A stretch of DNA of 64,000 nt from Affinundibacterium nitidum (GTDB lineage Bacteria; Pseudomonadota; Gammaproteobacteria; Burkholderiales; Burkholderiaceae_D). A program made the position numbers and the translations under genes. Where the stretch lies: positions 91,850-155,849 of the forward strand of contig NZ_JACOFZ010000007.1 of assembly GCF_014284155.1 (NCBI RefSeq). The letters are read 5' to 3'. The stretch's first letter is position 1, and each line of letters starts with the position of its first letter. Under the pieces are notes generated by a model. The model searched no databases. It had not been told where the DNA came from and was given only the letters and a program-made list of their open reading frames with translations. Below, piece by piece: positions 42,454-53,306 of the stretch.

Positions 42454-45400
42454 TTACATGTTGCGTCTATACTGCCCACCCACCTCAAACAAGGCAGTCG
42501 TAATCTGCCCCAAAGAACAAACCCGCGCCGCGTCCATCAATTTCGCAAACACGTTTTCATTATTGATCGCGGCTTGCTGCAATGCTGCCAGCGCTTGTGG
42601 CGCAACGTTGGCGTGGCGTTGATGGAAGTCTGCCAAGCGCGTGAGTTGCGATTGTTTTTCTTCCTCGGTGGAACGTGCCAATTCTATCTTCTGTGGTGCT
42701 TCGCCGCCTTTTGGATTGCGGAAGGTGTTAACGCCGATGATAGGTAAAGTGCCGTCGTGCTTCAGGTGCTCGTAGTGCATGGATTCTTCTTGAATCTTGC
42801 CACGTTGGTAGCCGGTTTCCATCGCACCCAATACACCGCCGCGTTCTGCGATGCGTTCAAATTCTTGCATTACCGCTTCTTCGACCAAATCGGTCAATTC
42901 TTCGATGATGAAGCTACCTTGGATAGGGTTTTCGTTTTTCGCTAAGCCCCATTCCCGGTTGATGATCAACTGAATCGCCAAAGCACGACGTACCGATTCG
43001 TCGGTTGGTGTAGTGATCGCTTCGTCGTAAGCATTGGTATGCAAGCTATTGCAGTTATCGTAGATCGCGATCAAAGCTTGCAGCGTGGTGCGAATATCGT
43101 TGAAGTCGATTTCTTGTGCGTGCAAGCTGCGGCCTGAAGTTTGGATATGATATTTCAACTTCTGACTACGGTCGTTCGCACCGTATTTGTCGCGCATTGC
43201 TACTGCCCAGATACGGCGAGCGACGCGGCCCAAGACAGTGTACTCTGGGTCCATTCCATTACTGAAGAAGAAAGACAAGTTCGCCGCGAAATCATCAATG
43301 TGCATACCGCGTGCGAGGTAGGCTTCGACAAAGGTGAAGCCATTCGACAAGGTGAAGGCCAATTGAGAAATCGGGTTCGCACCGGCTTCAGCGATATGGT
43401 AGCCAGAGATCGAGACCGAGTAGAAATTGCGCACTTGGTGATGCACGAAATACTCTTGAATATCGCCCATGACTTTGAGTGAAAACTCGGTTGAGAAGAT
43501 GCAGGTATTTTGACCTTGGTCTTCTTTCAAAATATCGGCTTGTACCGTACCACGAACATTCATCAGCACCCACGCACGGATTTTCGCTGCTTCATCTGCC
43601 GTTGGCTCACGCTTATTATCAGCACGGAATTTATCCATTTGCTGATCAATCGCAGTGTTCATGAAGAAGGCCAAGATCGTTGGTGCTGGGCCATTGATTG
43701 TCATCGATACCGATGTCGCTGGATCGCAGAGATCGAAGCCATCGTACAAGACTTTCATGTCTTCCAAGGTGGCGACAGATACACCGGAGTTGCCAATCTT
43801 ACCGTAGATGTCTGGGCGGATCGCTGGGTCTGCACCGTACAAAGTGACGGAGTCAAACGCGGTCGACAAACGTTTCGCATCCATGCCTTGCGATACGAGT
43901 TTGAAACGACGATTCGTGCGGTAAGGGTCACCTTCACCAGCAAACATGCGCGTTGGATCTTCGCCCTCGCGTTTAAACGCAAACACGCCAGCAGTGAATG
44001 GGAAAGAACCAGGGACGTTTTCTAACATCAACCAACGCAAGATTTCGCCGTGGTCTTCAAAGCGTGGCAAAGCGACTTTGCGTATTGTGGTGCCGGACAA
44101 AGATTTTTGCGTGAGACGAGTGCGAATTTCTTTGTCGCGAATTTTAACAACGTATTCATCACCTGCGTAGGCCTTCTGCATATCTGGCCACATGGCGACC
44201 AGTTTTTTGGATTCTGCATCGAGCTTGTTGTCACGATCCGTAATCAAATCATCGAAGTCGGCAGTCCTACCTGCGACGGTCAACATCTGCTTAGTTGCTT
44301 GCAGCTGTTGACGTTCACGTGCGATACCGACTTGTTTGTAGGTATGCTTATGGTAGGCACGTACCGTGTCGGCGATCTCAGCCAAGTAGCGCGTACGTGC
44401 TGGTGGCACGATGACATTTTGTGCGCTGGAGGTTTTGGTATTCACGGCTACCAATTTACTTGGTTTTGTCTTGAGACCACGCGCCACCAACTCAGGCAAG
44501 ATGCCTTGATACAAAGCGGTGACCCCATCGTCGTTAAAGCGCGATGCTTGCGTACCATACACTGGCATTTCGTCTGGCTTCTTGCTCCACATTTCGCGGT
44601 TGCGTTGATACTGTTTCGCCACGTCGCGTTGTGCATCGAGTGCGCCTTTGCGGTCGAATTTATTAATGGCGACAAAGTCAGCGAAATCGAGCATGTCGAT
44701 TTTTTCTAATTGAGATGCTGCGCCGAATTCTGGTGTCATCACATACATCGACAAATCGACGTGGGGCACAATCGCGGCGTCGCCTTGACCGATACCGGAG
44801 GTTTCGACAATCACCAAATCAAAGCCTGCTACTTTGCAAGCAGCGATGACGTCTGGCAATGCCTGAGAAATTTCTGAGCCTGCTTCACGGGTCGCCAAAG
44901 AGCGCATGAAAACTTTGACTTTACCCTTCCATGGGTTGATCGCATTCATACGAATACGGTCGCCGAGCAAAGCTCCACCCGATTTACGACGTGATGGGTC
45001 GATAGAGATCAAAGCGATATTGAGTTCATCATCTTGATCGAGACGAATACGACGAATCAATTCATCAGTGAGAGAAGACTTACCTGCACCACCGGTACCG
45101 GTGATACCAAATGCTGGCGTCTTAATGGCTTTCGCCGACTCGATAATTGTTGCGCGCAAACTTGCATCGACTTTATCGTTTTCTAACGCGGTAATTAGTT
45201 GTGCGAGCGGGCGATGTTTATCGGCAATCTCGCCTTGTTGCAACACATCCAAACTCGTTGGGGCAAATGGTGAGAGATCGATATCGCACGCTTCTATCAT
45301 GGATAAGATCATGCCGACCAAGCCCATACGTTGACCATCTTCTGGACTGAAGATGCGTGTCACACCATAGGCATGTAAATCTGCGATTTCATCTGGCACG

Positions 45401-45732
45401 ATCACGCCACCGCCGCCACCGAATACTTTGATATGCGACCCACCACGTTGCTTGAGCAAATCAATCATGTATTTGAAATACTCGACGTGCCCGCCTTGGT
45501 AACTCGAAATCGCAATACCTTGCGCATCTTCTTGCAAGGCTGCTGTAACGATTTCTTCTACCGAACGGTTGTGGCCCAAGTGAATCACTTCAGCACCATT
45601 CGCCATCAAGATGCGACGCATGATATTGATCGAGGCGTCATGGCCATCGAACAAAGATGCGGCAGTCACAAAACGGACTTTATTGCTAGGTTTGTATTCG
45701 GTTAACTTCTCGGCGATGGATAGATCGGTCAT
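42454..45732 (-). CDS. icmF: Fused isobutyryl-CoA mutase (IcmF)
   Basis: This 1092-residue enzyme interconverts isobutyryl-CoA and n-butyryl-CoA through adenosylcobalamin radicals. Domains in order: a B12-binding domain ([12 protein letters not shown], cobalt-ligand His31, GSGG-like VFGGGGG), a MeaB-type chaperone GTPase ([15 protein letters not shown]-loop, [11 protein letters not shown] switch) and the mutase TIM barrel with [21 protein letters not shown] near the C-terminus. The start at 45732 (MTDLSIAEK) follows AAAAAGGAAAAC; a further upstream Met seven codons earlier overlaps this ribosome site. It is downstream of the indolepyruvate oxidoreductase gene on the same strand with 233 bases between, containing an inverted repeat. 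Confidence 0.97.
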   Translation of the reverse strand: MTDLSIAEKLTEYKPSNKVRFVTAASLFDGHDASINIMRRILMANGAEVIHLGHNRSVEEIVTAALQEDAQGIAISSYQGGHVEYFKYMIDLLKQRGGSHIKVFGGGGGVIVPDEIADLHAYGVTRIFSPEDGQRMGLVGMILSMIEACDIDLSPFAPTSLDVLQQGEIADKHRPLAQLITALENDKVDASLRATIIESAKAIKTPAFGITGTGGAGKSSLTDELIRRIRLDQDDELNIALISIDPSRRKSGGALLGDRIRMNAINPWKGKVKVFMRSLATREAGSEISQALPDVIAACKVAGFDLVIVETSGIGQGDAAIVPHVDLSMYVMTPEFGAASQLEKIDMLDFADFVAINKFDRKGALDAQRDVAKQYQRNREMWSKKPDEMPVYGTQASRFNDDGVTALYQGILPELVARGLKTKPSKLVAVNTKTSSAQNVIVPPARTRYLAEIADTVRAYHKHTYKQVGIARERQQLQATKQMLTVAGRTADFDDLITDRDNKLDAESKKLVAMWPDMQKAYAGDEYVVKIRDKEIRTRLTQKSLSGTTIRKVALPRFEDHGEILRWLMLENVPGSFPFTAGVFAFKREGEDPTRMFAGEGDPYRTNRRFKLVSQGMDAKRLSTAFDSVTLYGADPAIRPDIYGKIGNSGVSVATLEDMKVLYDGFDLCDPATSVSMTINGPAPTILAFFMNTAIDQQMDKFRADNKREPTADEAAKIRAWVLMNVRGTVQADILKEDQGQNTCIFSTEFSLKVMGDIQEYFVHHQVRNFYSVSISGYHIAEAGANPISQLAFTLSNGFTFVEAYLARGMHIDDFAANLSFFFSNGMDPEYTVLGRVARRIWAVAMRDKYGANDRSQKLKYHIQTSGRSLHAQEIDFNDIRTTLQALIAIYDNCNSLHTNAYDEAITTPTDESVRRALAIQLIINREWGLAKNENPIQGSFIIEELTDLVEEAVMQEFERIAERGGVLGAMETGYQRGKIQEESMHYEHLKHDGTLPIIGVNTFRNPKGGEAPQKIELARSTEEEKQSQLTRLADFHQRHANVAPQALAALQQAAINNENVFAKLMDAARVCSLGQITTALFEVGGQYRRNM

Positions 45733-45882
45733 GTTGTTTTCCTTTTTGTTCATTCGATAACTGCTTATGGCAATTACGCTATGCTTCGATTATATGACGT
45801 TTCGATTTACGTTTACGTTCACGTCACTTATTAATTGTGGTTTTATGTTGGTTTTAGCGATGATTCTGAGGCGATTTGTTAT

Positions 45883-45952
45883 TCCTGCGAAGGCAGGAAT
45901 CCAGTGGCGTAGTCTCAACAACAAAAGTCACTGGACTCCTGCCTTCGCAGGA
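45883..45952. repeat. Near-perfect inverted repeat between icmF and the oxidoreductase gene
   Basis: TCCTGCGAAGGCAGGAATCC followed by AGTG (45883-45906) is repeated in inverted orientation at 45929-45952 with one mismatch. Each arm is itself a small palindrome (CCTGCGAAGGCAGG), so two tandem hairpins or one long one can form. This type of TTCCTGCGAAGGCAGGAATCC unit is a widespread proteobacterial intergenic repeat. It may stabilise or end the upstream transcript. Confidence 0.85.
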
Positions 45953-45965
45953 GTGACATGCAAAA

Positions 45966-48900
45966 TCAAGCCGCTTGCTGTTTCACCGGCGCACTCATCA
46001 ATGCCGCTTTCTCCACATAATACGCTTGCATTGCCTTTTCTTTCACATGACCATAGCCACGGATTTTCTCAGGCAAACTGGCGATAGCGACGATTTGATC
46101 TAAATTGTCCGCATTGAGCTTCGTGAGCAAGGACAAGATCGTATCGCGGTAATCAGTGATCAAGGCGCGTTCTTTCTGACGTTCTTCTGTGTAACCAAAG
46201 ATATCGAGTTTAGTGCCGCGTAAGCCCTTCAATTTCGCCAACAATTTGAAGGCTTGCCACATCCAAGAACCATACTGCGCTTTCACCAAATGGCCTTGGC
46301 CATCTTTTTTAGCGAATAGCGGTGGTGCTAAATTGAATTTCACCGAGAAATCACCTTCAAATTGTTGCTTCAATTTTTCTGTGAAATCACCATTGGTGTA
46401 CAGACGCGCGACTTCATATTCATCTTTGTAGGCCATCAATTTGTAGGCATACTTGGCCACTGCGGTCGCCAGTTTATTCCCTTTGCAGAGCTTTTCTTCT
46501 GCGGCGCGTACTTGTTGTACCAAGTTTTCATAGCGCTTCGCATACGTAGCATCTTGGTATGCAGTCAGTTCGGCCATACGACGTTTGATCAAGCTATCCA
46601 AGCTTTGCGGCATTTGAATGACGACGGGTTGCGCTGGGATCGCGACTCTTTCTACGCGCGCCAAATCGACTGCCGCTCTACGCCCCCACAAGAAGGCCTT
46701 CTTGTTGGCGTCGATCGCGACACCATTCAACTCAATCGCGCGCAATAAGGCTGCTTCAGATAAAGGTATCGCGCCTTTTTGGAAAGCAAAGCCCAGCATG
46801 AACAAATTGGTTGCGATCGAATCGCCCATCAATGCTGTCGCGAGTTTTGTGGCGTTGACGAAATCGACATTGCCTCCAACAGAATCCGAGATCAAACGCT
46901 CGGTCGATTCTAATGGGAATTGCCAATCAGGATTTTTTGCAAACGCACCAGTGGGTTGCTCGTGGCTATTGATGACGGCACGCGTGCGGCCTGCACGCAT
47001 TTTAGAGATCGCATCATGTTGGCCTGCCGTCAAAATATCGCAGCCCAAAATCAAATCTGCTTCACCCGTTGGGATACGTTGCGCGCGTAGTTTGCTGACT
47101 TTTTCGACGATACGAATATGTGATGTCACCGAACCATTTTTCTGCGACATGCCCGTCATGTCCAACACGGATGCAACTTTACCTTCGAGATGTGCCGCCA
47201 TACCGAGCAAGGCACCTACCGTAATCACGCCTGTGCCGCCGATACCATTCAACAAAATATTGTAAGAGGTGTCGCAGCTTGGTAGGGTTGGCAATGGAAT
47301 GTCACCGAATTCATCCTGTTTGGCAACGCCAGTTTTGGATTTAACTAATTTGCCACCTTCGACTGTCACAAAACTAGGGCAGAAACCTTTGACGCAAGAA
47401 TAGTCTTTATTGCAGGACGATTGATCAATCGCGCGTTTGCGACCAAATTCAGTTTCCACCGGCATGATGGAAGTACAGTTCGATTGCACGCCACAATCGC
47501 CACAACCCTCACACACCGCTTCATTAATGAACATGCGTTGGTTCGGGTCAGGGAATTGTCCCTTTTTGCGACGGCGGCGTTTTTCGGCCGCGCAGGTTTG
47601 ATCATAAATCAACACCGTTGCGCCTTCGATCTCGCGCAACTCACGTTGTACCGCATCCATGTCTTTGCGATCATGCAAAGTGATTTGTGCAGGTAGGCCA
47701 CTGCGGTCTTCATAGCGGCTCAAATCTTCGGTTACTAAGGCAATGCGCTTCACACCTTCGGCCGCCATTTGCTGCGCCATCATTTGTACACTGATGGTGC
47801 CATCAACAGGCTGGCCACCTGTCATCGCTACCGCATCGTTATACAAGATCTTGTAAGTAATATTGACCTTCGCCGCCACGGCGGCGCGGATCGCTAAATA
47901 ACCAGAGTGGAAGTAGGTACCATCACCCAAATTTTGGAACACATGTGGCAAAGTCGAGAAGGCTGCTTGGCCTATCCACGGTGCGCCTTCGCCACCCATG
48001 TGCGTGGTCAATTTATTGAACTCAGGATAAATCGCTGTCGCCATCACGTGGCAACCAATACCGGCTAATGCCAAACTGCCCTCGGGCACTTTCGTTGAAG
48101 TATTGTGCGGGCAACCCGAGCAATAGTAAGCAGGACGTGCAGGCGTGTTGACCTGTTTGTTCAACACTTCATCTTTGGCTTCCAGGAATGCCAAGCGCGC
48201 TTTGATCAAGTCACTCGTGTGGAATCGAGCGATACGTGCGGAAATGACGCGTGCGATTTGCGACACGGAGAAATCGGCTTTCGATGTCAACAACCATTCA
48301 CCGCGCGGTGCAACCCATTCGCCTTTTTCGTCAAACTTACCGATCACGCGTGGACGCACATCGTCGCGCCAGTTGTAGAGTTGTTCTTTAAGTTGGTACT
48401 CGACCATTTGGCGTTTTTCTTCGACCACCAAAATCTCGTCCAAGCCTTGCGCAAATTCACGTACGCCGTCCGGTTCTAATGGCCAAGGCATAGACACTTT
48501 GTAGAGACGAATACCAATATCGGCCGCCATTTGTTCATCGATGCCCAGGTTTTCAAATGCTTCCAAGACATCGAGATAAGACTTGCCTGAAGCGACAATA
48601 CCGAGCTTCGCATGCGGACTATCAATCGTCACATGATTGAGCTTATTCGCACGTGCATACGCCAAGGCCGCATAGATTTTGTAATCTTGCATCAAGGCTT
48701 CTTGCTTACGCGCTTGGATGCCTAAAGTATCGAGCGACAGGCGAGTATTGAGGCCACCTTCTGGCATCACGAAATCTTCTGGGATTGTGATTTTCAAACG
48801 GAAAGGATCGGCATCTACCGAGGAAGTGGATTCAACCGTATCAGCCAAAGCTTTGAAGCCGACTGCGCAACCTGAGAAGCGCGACATCGCCCACGCATGC

Positions 48901-49586
48901 AAACCCAGGTCTAGGTATTCCTGCACATTGGCTGGATACAGCATAGGAATCATGCAGGCGGAAAAGATATGATCAGACTGATGAGGTAAGGTCGATGAGT
49001 AAGCACCATGATCGTCACCTGCGACCAAGATCACGCCACCGTGTTTCGAGGTACCCGCATGGTTCATGTGTTTGAAGACGTCGGCACTGCGATCGACGCC
49101 AGGACCTTTGCCGTACCACAGGCCAAACACGCCATCGTATTTAGCAGGGCCGATCAGATCAACTGTTTGCGTGCCCCACACCGCAGTGGCGGCGAGATCT
49201 TCGTTAACGCCGGGTACAAACTTGATGTGATTTTGTTCGAGAAGTTTTTTGGTTTTCCACAAAGTTTCATCCAAACCTCCGAGCGGTGAACCACGATATC
49301 CGGAAATGAAACCAGCCGTATTCAAGCCAGCGGCGAGATCACGCTGTCTTTGTATCATCGGCAAGCGCACTAATGCCTGAATGCCTGATAAGAAAATGGT
49401 GCCGGTATTCGACGTGTATTTGTCGTCGAGCGTGACTGGTGCTAATTCGTGTACAAATGCAGTCGTTGCGTTGACGTCGGACGATGTTGCTGAATTCGTT
49501 GCTGAATTTGTTTCAGGTGCTGTGGCGGACGAAAGCGAAGACGCTTCCACCAGACCAGCAGATTTCATTGCTGTGTCGGATGACAT
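45966..49586 (-). CDS. Indolepyruvate ferredoxin oxidoreductase family protein (fused)
   Basis: The 1206-residue fusion combines the alpha and beta/gamma parts of the 2-oxoacid:acceptor oxidoreductase superfamily. It has a pyrimidine-binding N-terminal region (GFISGYRGSPLGGLDETLW), then a thiamine-diphosphate core with SGCPHNTSTKVPEGS and GGEGAPWIGQA, a ferredoxin-like Cys cluster (CEGCGDCGVQSNC and CNKDYSCVKGFCPS) for 4Fe-4S binding, and a gamma domain (NGIGGTGVITVGALLG). It oxidatively decarboxylates aryl or branched-chain 2-oxoacids to acyl-CoA. Beside icmF, a role in branched-chain or aromatic amino acid breakdown is likely. The start follows TTTTTTGGAGCTCTACA (GGAG about nine bases upstream). 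Confidence 0.95.
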   Translation of the reverse strand: MSSDTAMKSAGLVEASSLSSATAPETNSATNSATSSDVNATTAFVHELAPVTLDDKYTSNTGTIFLSGIQALVRLPMIQRQRDLAAGLNTAGFISGYRGSPLGGLDETLWKTKKLLEQNHIKFVPGVNEDLAATAVWGTQTVDLIGPAKYDGVFGLWYGKGPGVDRSADVFKHMNHAGTSKHGGVILVAGDDHGAYSSTLPHQSDHIFSACMIPMLYPANVQEYLDLGLHAWAMSRFSGCAVGFKALADTVESTSSVDADPFRLKITIPEDFVMPEGGLNTRLSLDTLGIQARKQEALMQDYKIYAALAYARANKLNHVTIDSPHAKLGIVASGKSYLDVLEAFENLGIDEQMAADIGIRLYKVSMPWPLEPDGVREFAQGLDEILVVEEKRQMVEYQLKEQLYNWRDDVRPRVIGKFDEKGEWVAPRGEWLLTSKADFSVSQIARVISARIARFHTSDLIKARLAFLEAKDEVLNKQVNTPARPAYYCSGCPHNTSTKVPEGSLALAGIGCHVMATAIYPEFNKLTTHMGGEGAPWIGQAAFSTLPHVFQNLGDGTYFHSGYLAIRAAVAAKVNITYKILYNDAVAMTGGQPVDGTISVQMMAQQMAAEGVKRIALVTEDLSRYEDRSGLPAQITLHDRKDMDAVQRELREIEGATVLIYDQTCAAEKRRRRKKGQFPDPNQRMFINEAVCEGCGDCGVQSNCTSIMPVETEFGRKRAIDQSSCNKDYSCVKGFCPSFVTVEGGKLVKSKTGVAKQDEFGDIPLPTLPSCDTSYNILLNGIGGTGVITVGALLGMAAHLEGKVASVLDMTGMSQKNGSVTSHIRIVEKVSKLRAQRIPTGEADLILGCDILTAGQHDAISKMRAGRTRAVINSHEQPTGAFAKNPDWQFPLESTERLISDSVGGNVDFVNATKLATALMGDSIATNLFMLGFAFQKGAIPLSEAALLRAIELNGVAIDANKKAFLWGRRAAVDLARVERVAIPAQPVVIQMPQSLDSLIKRRMAELTAYQDATYAKRYENLVQQVRAAEEKLCKGNKLATAVAKYAYKLMAYKDEYEVARLYTNGDFTEKLKQQFEGDFSVKFNLAPPLFAKKDGQGHLVKAQYGSWMWQAFKLLAKLKGLRGTKLDIFGYTEERQKERALITDYRDTILSLLTKLNADNLDQIVAIASLPEKIRGYGHVKEKAMQAYYVEKAALMSAPVKQQAA

Positions 49587-50172
49587 TGTAGAGCTCCAAA
49601 AAATTTGTGATTTTTGTGTGCAAAGAACTTGGGCTGCGTCCGGTAAGACACAAGTCTGTTCTGAGCTTATGGGAAGGTAATCGCCATAAGTTCAAGTTGC
49701 ATCGGCTGAGATAGCAGCCATTTTAATTCAATTTGCCCATTCAGCGATAGCCAAAGGCGAGGAAAACACCGAGTTCTTTGCCTCGGCTATTTCCGAAAAC
49801 CAAATTGTCGAAATGCACATTCTGCAGACGAGAATCAGGTTTTAGGACTTCCAACATCCCTTCCTACGCTGATCGCAAACTGGAGACATCAAAGAAAGCT
49901 TTCGAAATTCTGGGATGGAGACCACACCCATTCGCTGCAGCGCTTTCTCGACTTCCTTTGAAATCTGCTGTGTTCACAGTGTAGTGAGACTAGGACGGTT
50001 TGGAAAATACGGAATTTAAATAGGGATATCATGAAAAACGATACCCCTACTTTTGGAAAGCGTCGAATTAAACAGTTCAACAATACCAAACGACCATAAG
50101 CCTCAATAGGTGTCGCGTAGGATTGCTGATTTCATCACTTCTGCCCATCTGGGTAAGAAGCTTTAACTTCAA
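49587..50172. other. Intergenic region with no convincing gene
   Basis: This 586-base stretch lies between the oxidoreductase gene start and the end of the acyltransferase gene, both on the minus strand. Short open frames on either strand lack ribosome sites and composition support. It probably holds the oxidoreductase promoter, but no clear -35/-10 pair is visible. Confidence 0.55.
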
Positions 50173-51408
50173 TCATCGAGTGATTGCCTTTTTCTTGTCC
50201 TGTTCCTTCCACGGCATGCCAAAAAATGGCCGTAACAATGGAATACGTCGAATGCATTCAAATCCCACCCAACAAAAGGCGAAACAGAGGCCAATGAGTG
50301 CGAACGCTTCAATTCCAGCGGGAAGATGCCACGCTCGCATATTCCAAGCCAAAATAACAATCAGGGTCTGATGCAAGATATACACTGGAAACACTGCCTG
50401 CGTTAGATGCTGCCGCAATGGATGATCAATATTCCAATGCTGACGTGCAAACCCACACAGGGCCAAGATTGCATTCCACGCCATCATTATCCAAACAGCA
50501 CGTTGAATGTACAACATTAATTGTGAGGGCTCATTGCTATCATTGAAGTAAGAAAAATACGAGACTAAGAATACCCATCCCAACCCGGCGATCACTGCAC
50601 TACGCCACCGCTTCTGCGCCACTCCTTGCCAAAATGTATTCTGCTTTGCCAAGAAGAACCCGCACAGAAATAAGAAGAGATAGCTTGCATGGTTATACCA
50701 ATCATTGGTCAGATTATTGGTCTGTGGGTGATTACTCAACATACTGATGCGCACCATTGCCAAATAGCTAACGGGCAAAACGACAATCCAAATTCCACGA
50801 AATTTCTTTTCTATAGTTTGATCGAGCCAAACAATAAAACGCGGAGCACTCGCGACGAAAGCGGCGATCAGCATTGAATACACCCACAAATACGGTAAAA
50901 ACCACAAATGATTCCATGTGGGTAGCACAAGACGCTTTCCCTCAATCATGAAACCTTGATAGTTTTGGAAGTATAGATTCAGAAAATCGCTATAACTTCC
51001 TGCGTAGCCGAGCCGCTGCACCACTTCTAAATAGGCCTGAGGCGGCACGATCACTGCCATGCCAAAAACCAGCGGCAACAAAATCCTTAAGCTACGTGCG
51101 GAAGCAAATGACTTCGTGGTCTGTTTGCCGAGCATAAATCGCGTTGCTACGCCTGAAATCATGAACAATAATCCCATACGCCAAGGATTGGTCAGAAACA
51201 TTAAGGGTTCTATTGTGCTGCTCGCGGCATCACTCTTGATATGCCAGTACCATGTCACGTAGTACATGCCGACATGGTAAAAAATCAGGAGACAGAAAGC
51301 GAAGATTCTCACCCAATCAAGAAAATATAATCGCTCGCACGATTCAACAGCATCGAGCTGTTTAACGGTATTGCCTGGTGCTAAAGAAAAACTGAACGCG
51401 GTCATCAT
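50173..51408 (-). CDS. Acyltransferase 3 family membrane protein (MdoC/OafA-like)
   Basis: The 411-residue protein has about ten membrane helices. The first begins YFLDWVRIFAFCLLIFYHVG, with the catalytic-type His of the family. Further features are GLLFMISGVATRFMLGK, a long central stretch with WNHLWFLPYLWVYSMLIA and a late FPVYILHQTLIVILAW. That layout is typical of the acyltransferase 3 group, which transfers acyl groups to glycans or lipids at the inner membrane. MdoC (glucan succinylation) is the closest-looking relative; the acceptor is not known. It lies downstream of the LytTR two-component genes on the same strand, after a 116-base gap. Confidence 0.88.
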   Translation of the reverse strand: MMTAFSFSLAPGNTVKQLDAVESCERLYFLDWVRIFAFCLLIFYHVGMYYVTWYWHIKSDAASSTIEPLMFLTNPWRMGLLFMISGVATRFMLGKQTTKSFASARSLRILLPLVFGMAVIVPPQAYLEVVQRLGYAGSYSDFLNLYFQNYQGFMIEGKRLVLPTWNHLWFLPYLWVYSMLIAAFVASAPRFIVWLDQTIEKKFRGIWIVVLPVSYLAMVRISMLSNHPQTNNLTNDWYNHASYLFLFLCGFFLAKQNTFWQGVAQKRWRSAVIAGLGWVFLVSYFSYFNDSNEPSQLMLYIQRAVWIMMAWNAILALCGFARQHWNIDHPLRQHLTQAVFPVYILHQTLIVILAWNMRAWHLPAGIEAFALIGLCFAFCWVGFECIRRIPLLRPFFGMPWKEQDKKKAITR

Positions 51409-51524
51409 TCATCCGATCACAAAAAAGAAGAATGAAGGCACTTTATTCAAAGCAGAGAAGCAAACCAAGGAAAAAGGGGCAAATTGGGCTTAGCGCGTGG
51501 CGAATCGGAAAGCCGGACGAAGAT

Positions 51525-52235
51525 CTAGGATGAGCTGAGTTGTTGCTTTAAGCCTTCGCGATATTGCCGACTGCAAGGCAGCTCTACTCCGCAATGCAGG
51601 ACAAGTTCAGCATCGCCTTTCAGTAGCGCACGGCTTTCAGCGATTTGGTCAACCCGAACCAAATATCGCCGATGACAACGTGCAAACGCGGAACCTAGAC
51701 GCTGAGCCAAGCCACTCAAAGTCTGACGCATCATATATTGCTGATCACGGGTATGAATCATGACGTAGTTATCAGCCGCTTCCGCCCAGACGATATCTTT
51801 TATCTGTACTACTTTGACACTACCACGGTCACCAATCAAGAGCGGGGCGTCATCATTGGAGGTGGATGGCGCATGTCTCGATCGCACTTTATTGATTGCC
51901 TTCAAAAAGCGGGCTTCATCGTAAGGCTTGAGCAGATAATCGATCGCGTTTGCATCAAACGCTTGCAGAGCAAACTGATCGTATGCGGTCACAAAGATAA
52001 TAGCAGGGACAGGTGCGTTCAAGGCTTGCGCCACTTCCAAACCATCGATTTCAGGCATTTGAATATCGAGAAAAATTAAATCAATTTTGTGTTCGGCGAG
52101 AAGCTGCAGAGCCGCGTTCCCATCGGCGGCTTGATATAAATGCGCATCAGGCCAATGCTCATGTAATAGACGGCATAATTTATCCCTCGCCGGTCGTTCG
52201 TCATCCACAATCGCGATCTGCACCGGCGTCTTCAT
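51525..52235 (-). CDS. LytTR-family response regulator
   Basis: This 236-residue protein has a receiver domain (IAIVDDERPARDKL with the acidic pair, phospho-acceptor Asp57 in LIFLDIQMPE, Thr in FVTAYD, Lys in LLKPYD) and a C-terminal LytTR DNA-binding domain (IWAEAADNYVMIHTRDQQY, MRQTLSGLAQRLGSAFARCHRRYLVR). AlgR/LytR is the closest-looking type. It overlaps the histidine kinase gene by four bases (ATGA), so the pair is translationally coupled. It sits upstream of the acyltransferase gene, which is a plausible target. Confidence 0.95.
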   Translation of the reverse strand: MKTPVQIAIVDDERPARDKLCRLLHEHWPDAHLYQAADGNAALQLLAEHKIDLIFLDIQMPEIDGLEVAQALNAPVPAIIFVTAYDQFALQAFDANAIDYLLKPYDEARFLKAINKVRSRHAPSTSNDDAPLLIGDRGSVKVVQIKDIVWAEAADNYVMIHTRDQQYMMRQTLSGLAQRLGSAFARCHRRYLVRVDQIAESRALLKGDAELVLHCGVELPCSRQYREGLKQQLSSS

Positions 52236-53302
52236 TTGTTTGCGTGCTGCATGGGGATCAAGAGAGTGGTGCGTACGCCACCGCCAGCACGCACCTCAAT
52301 TGTGAGTTGTGCGCGCTCACAGTAAATCGATGCAAGGCGTTGTCGTAGATTGTTGAGCCCAACACCACCTTCATTCGATTTCAAGACGCCTATATCATCT
52401 TGCACGATAAGCTCTAACATTTCATGTTCGATTCGGGATTGAATATCAACCGTAGTCAAACGTGAATTTTTTTCGACCGTATGCTTAAACGTGTTTTCCA
52501 ATAGGGTCTGCAACGCCAAGACCGGCACTAGGCAAGAAAGACTAGCGGAATCCAATTGCCAACGGATCACAACGCGATCAACAAATCGTAGAGACATTAA
52601 TTCAGCGTATGCCTGCAGCATTTCGACTTCTTTTTGCAAGCTTGCGGTATCTGCTTGATTCAAGTCCAGACTCGATCTCAGCAACTCAGCGAGGCGGCTT
52701 ATTGCGGTATCGGCAGCTTTGAGATCGGAATACATTAATGAAGAAATCGTGTTCAACGCATTGAATAGGAAGTGAGGTTGCATTTGTTGCGTCAAACGTT
52801 TTAACTGTGCTTTCTGCAATTGTGCGAGCGCTTGCGTTGCCTTCTCACGCTCATCCACGAGCAACATATATGATTGAATGCCAAAAAAAATAACATAGAA
52901 CAGGCTCAGAAAAAGGCTGAGTTTGATGGTTTCATAGAGAAACACCTTATCCCACGGTTCGTGTAGATATTGGTGTCCCATCGCGGCATACACCAGATGT
53001 CGTATAGCGAAAACGGCGATGACAAACACCACGCACACTAAGGGATGCCACAGCAACACCCGCGCAAACCAACGACGTGGTGTCCGCATTAAAGTTTGAT
53101 CATTTAATACAGGGTTAAGTGCATACAATAAGACACTAATGACAACCGCAGAAGACAATTCCCACAAGACGGGTTGCCAATAATACTTACCACCATTTCG
53201 TTGATAATCTTGCACCTCGACGGCCAACATCATGGCCCAGAATAGAACCCAACCGATCAACTCGGTTATGGCGACTCGACGTTTTAGATCTTCGGAGTTC
53301 AT
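52232..53302 (-). CDS. LytS-like sensor histidine kinase
   Basis: The 356-residue membrane kinase has four to five N-terminal helices (ELIGWVLFWAMMLAVEV, ELSSAVVISVLLYAL, VCVVFVIAVFAIRHLVYA, LSLFLSLFYVIFFG), then a His_kinase domain QMQPHFLFNALNTISSLMYS with His177 as phospho-acceptor and a HATPase domain (LQTLLENTFKHTVEKNS, GVGLNNLRQRL). It begins four bases after the LysR stop and overlaps the response regulator gene by four bases, so all three genes form one operon. The signal is unknown. Confidence 0.94.
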   Translation of the reverse strand: MNSEDLKRRVAITELIGWVLFWAMMLAVEVQDYQRNGGKYYWQPVLWELSSAVVISVLLYALNPVLNDQTLMRTPRRWFARVLLWHPLVCVVFVIAVFAIRHLVYAAMGHQYLHEPWDKVFLYETIKLSLFLSLFYVIFFGIQSYMLLVDEREKATQALAQLQKAQLKRLTQQMQPHFLFNALNTISSLMYSDLKAADTAISRLAELLRSSLDLNQADTASLQKEVEMLQAYAELMSLRFVDRVVIRWQLDSASLSCLVPVLALQTLLENTFKHTVEKNSRLTTVDIQSRIEHEMLELIVQDDIGVLKSNEGGVGLNNLRQRLASIYCERAQLTIEVRAGGGVRTTLLIPMQHANK

Positions 53303-53306
53303 AAGC

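Noticed and set aside
44050-44709. Long opposite-strand open frame (219 codons) within icmF
   Set aside because: It lies entirely inside the well-supported icmF gene, has no ribosome site or recognisable domain, and the GC-rich codon bias of icmF explains its length.
46618-47265. 215-codon open frame on the plus strand inside the oxidoreductase gene
   Set aside because: It is antisense to a gene with complete conserved domains and shows only low-complexity residues.
49778-49984. Short open frame in the 49.6-50.2 kb intergenic region
   Set aside because: It has no ribosome site, no domain and no composition support, so the region is left without a gene.
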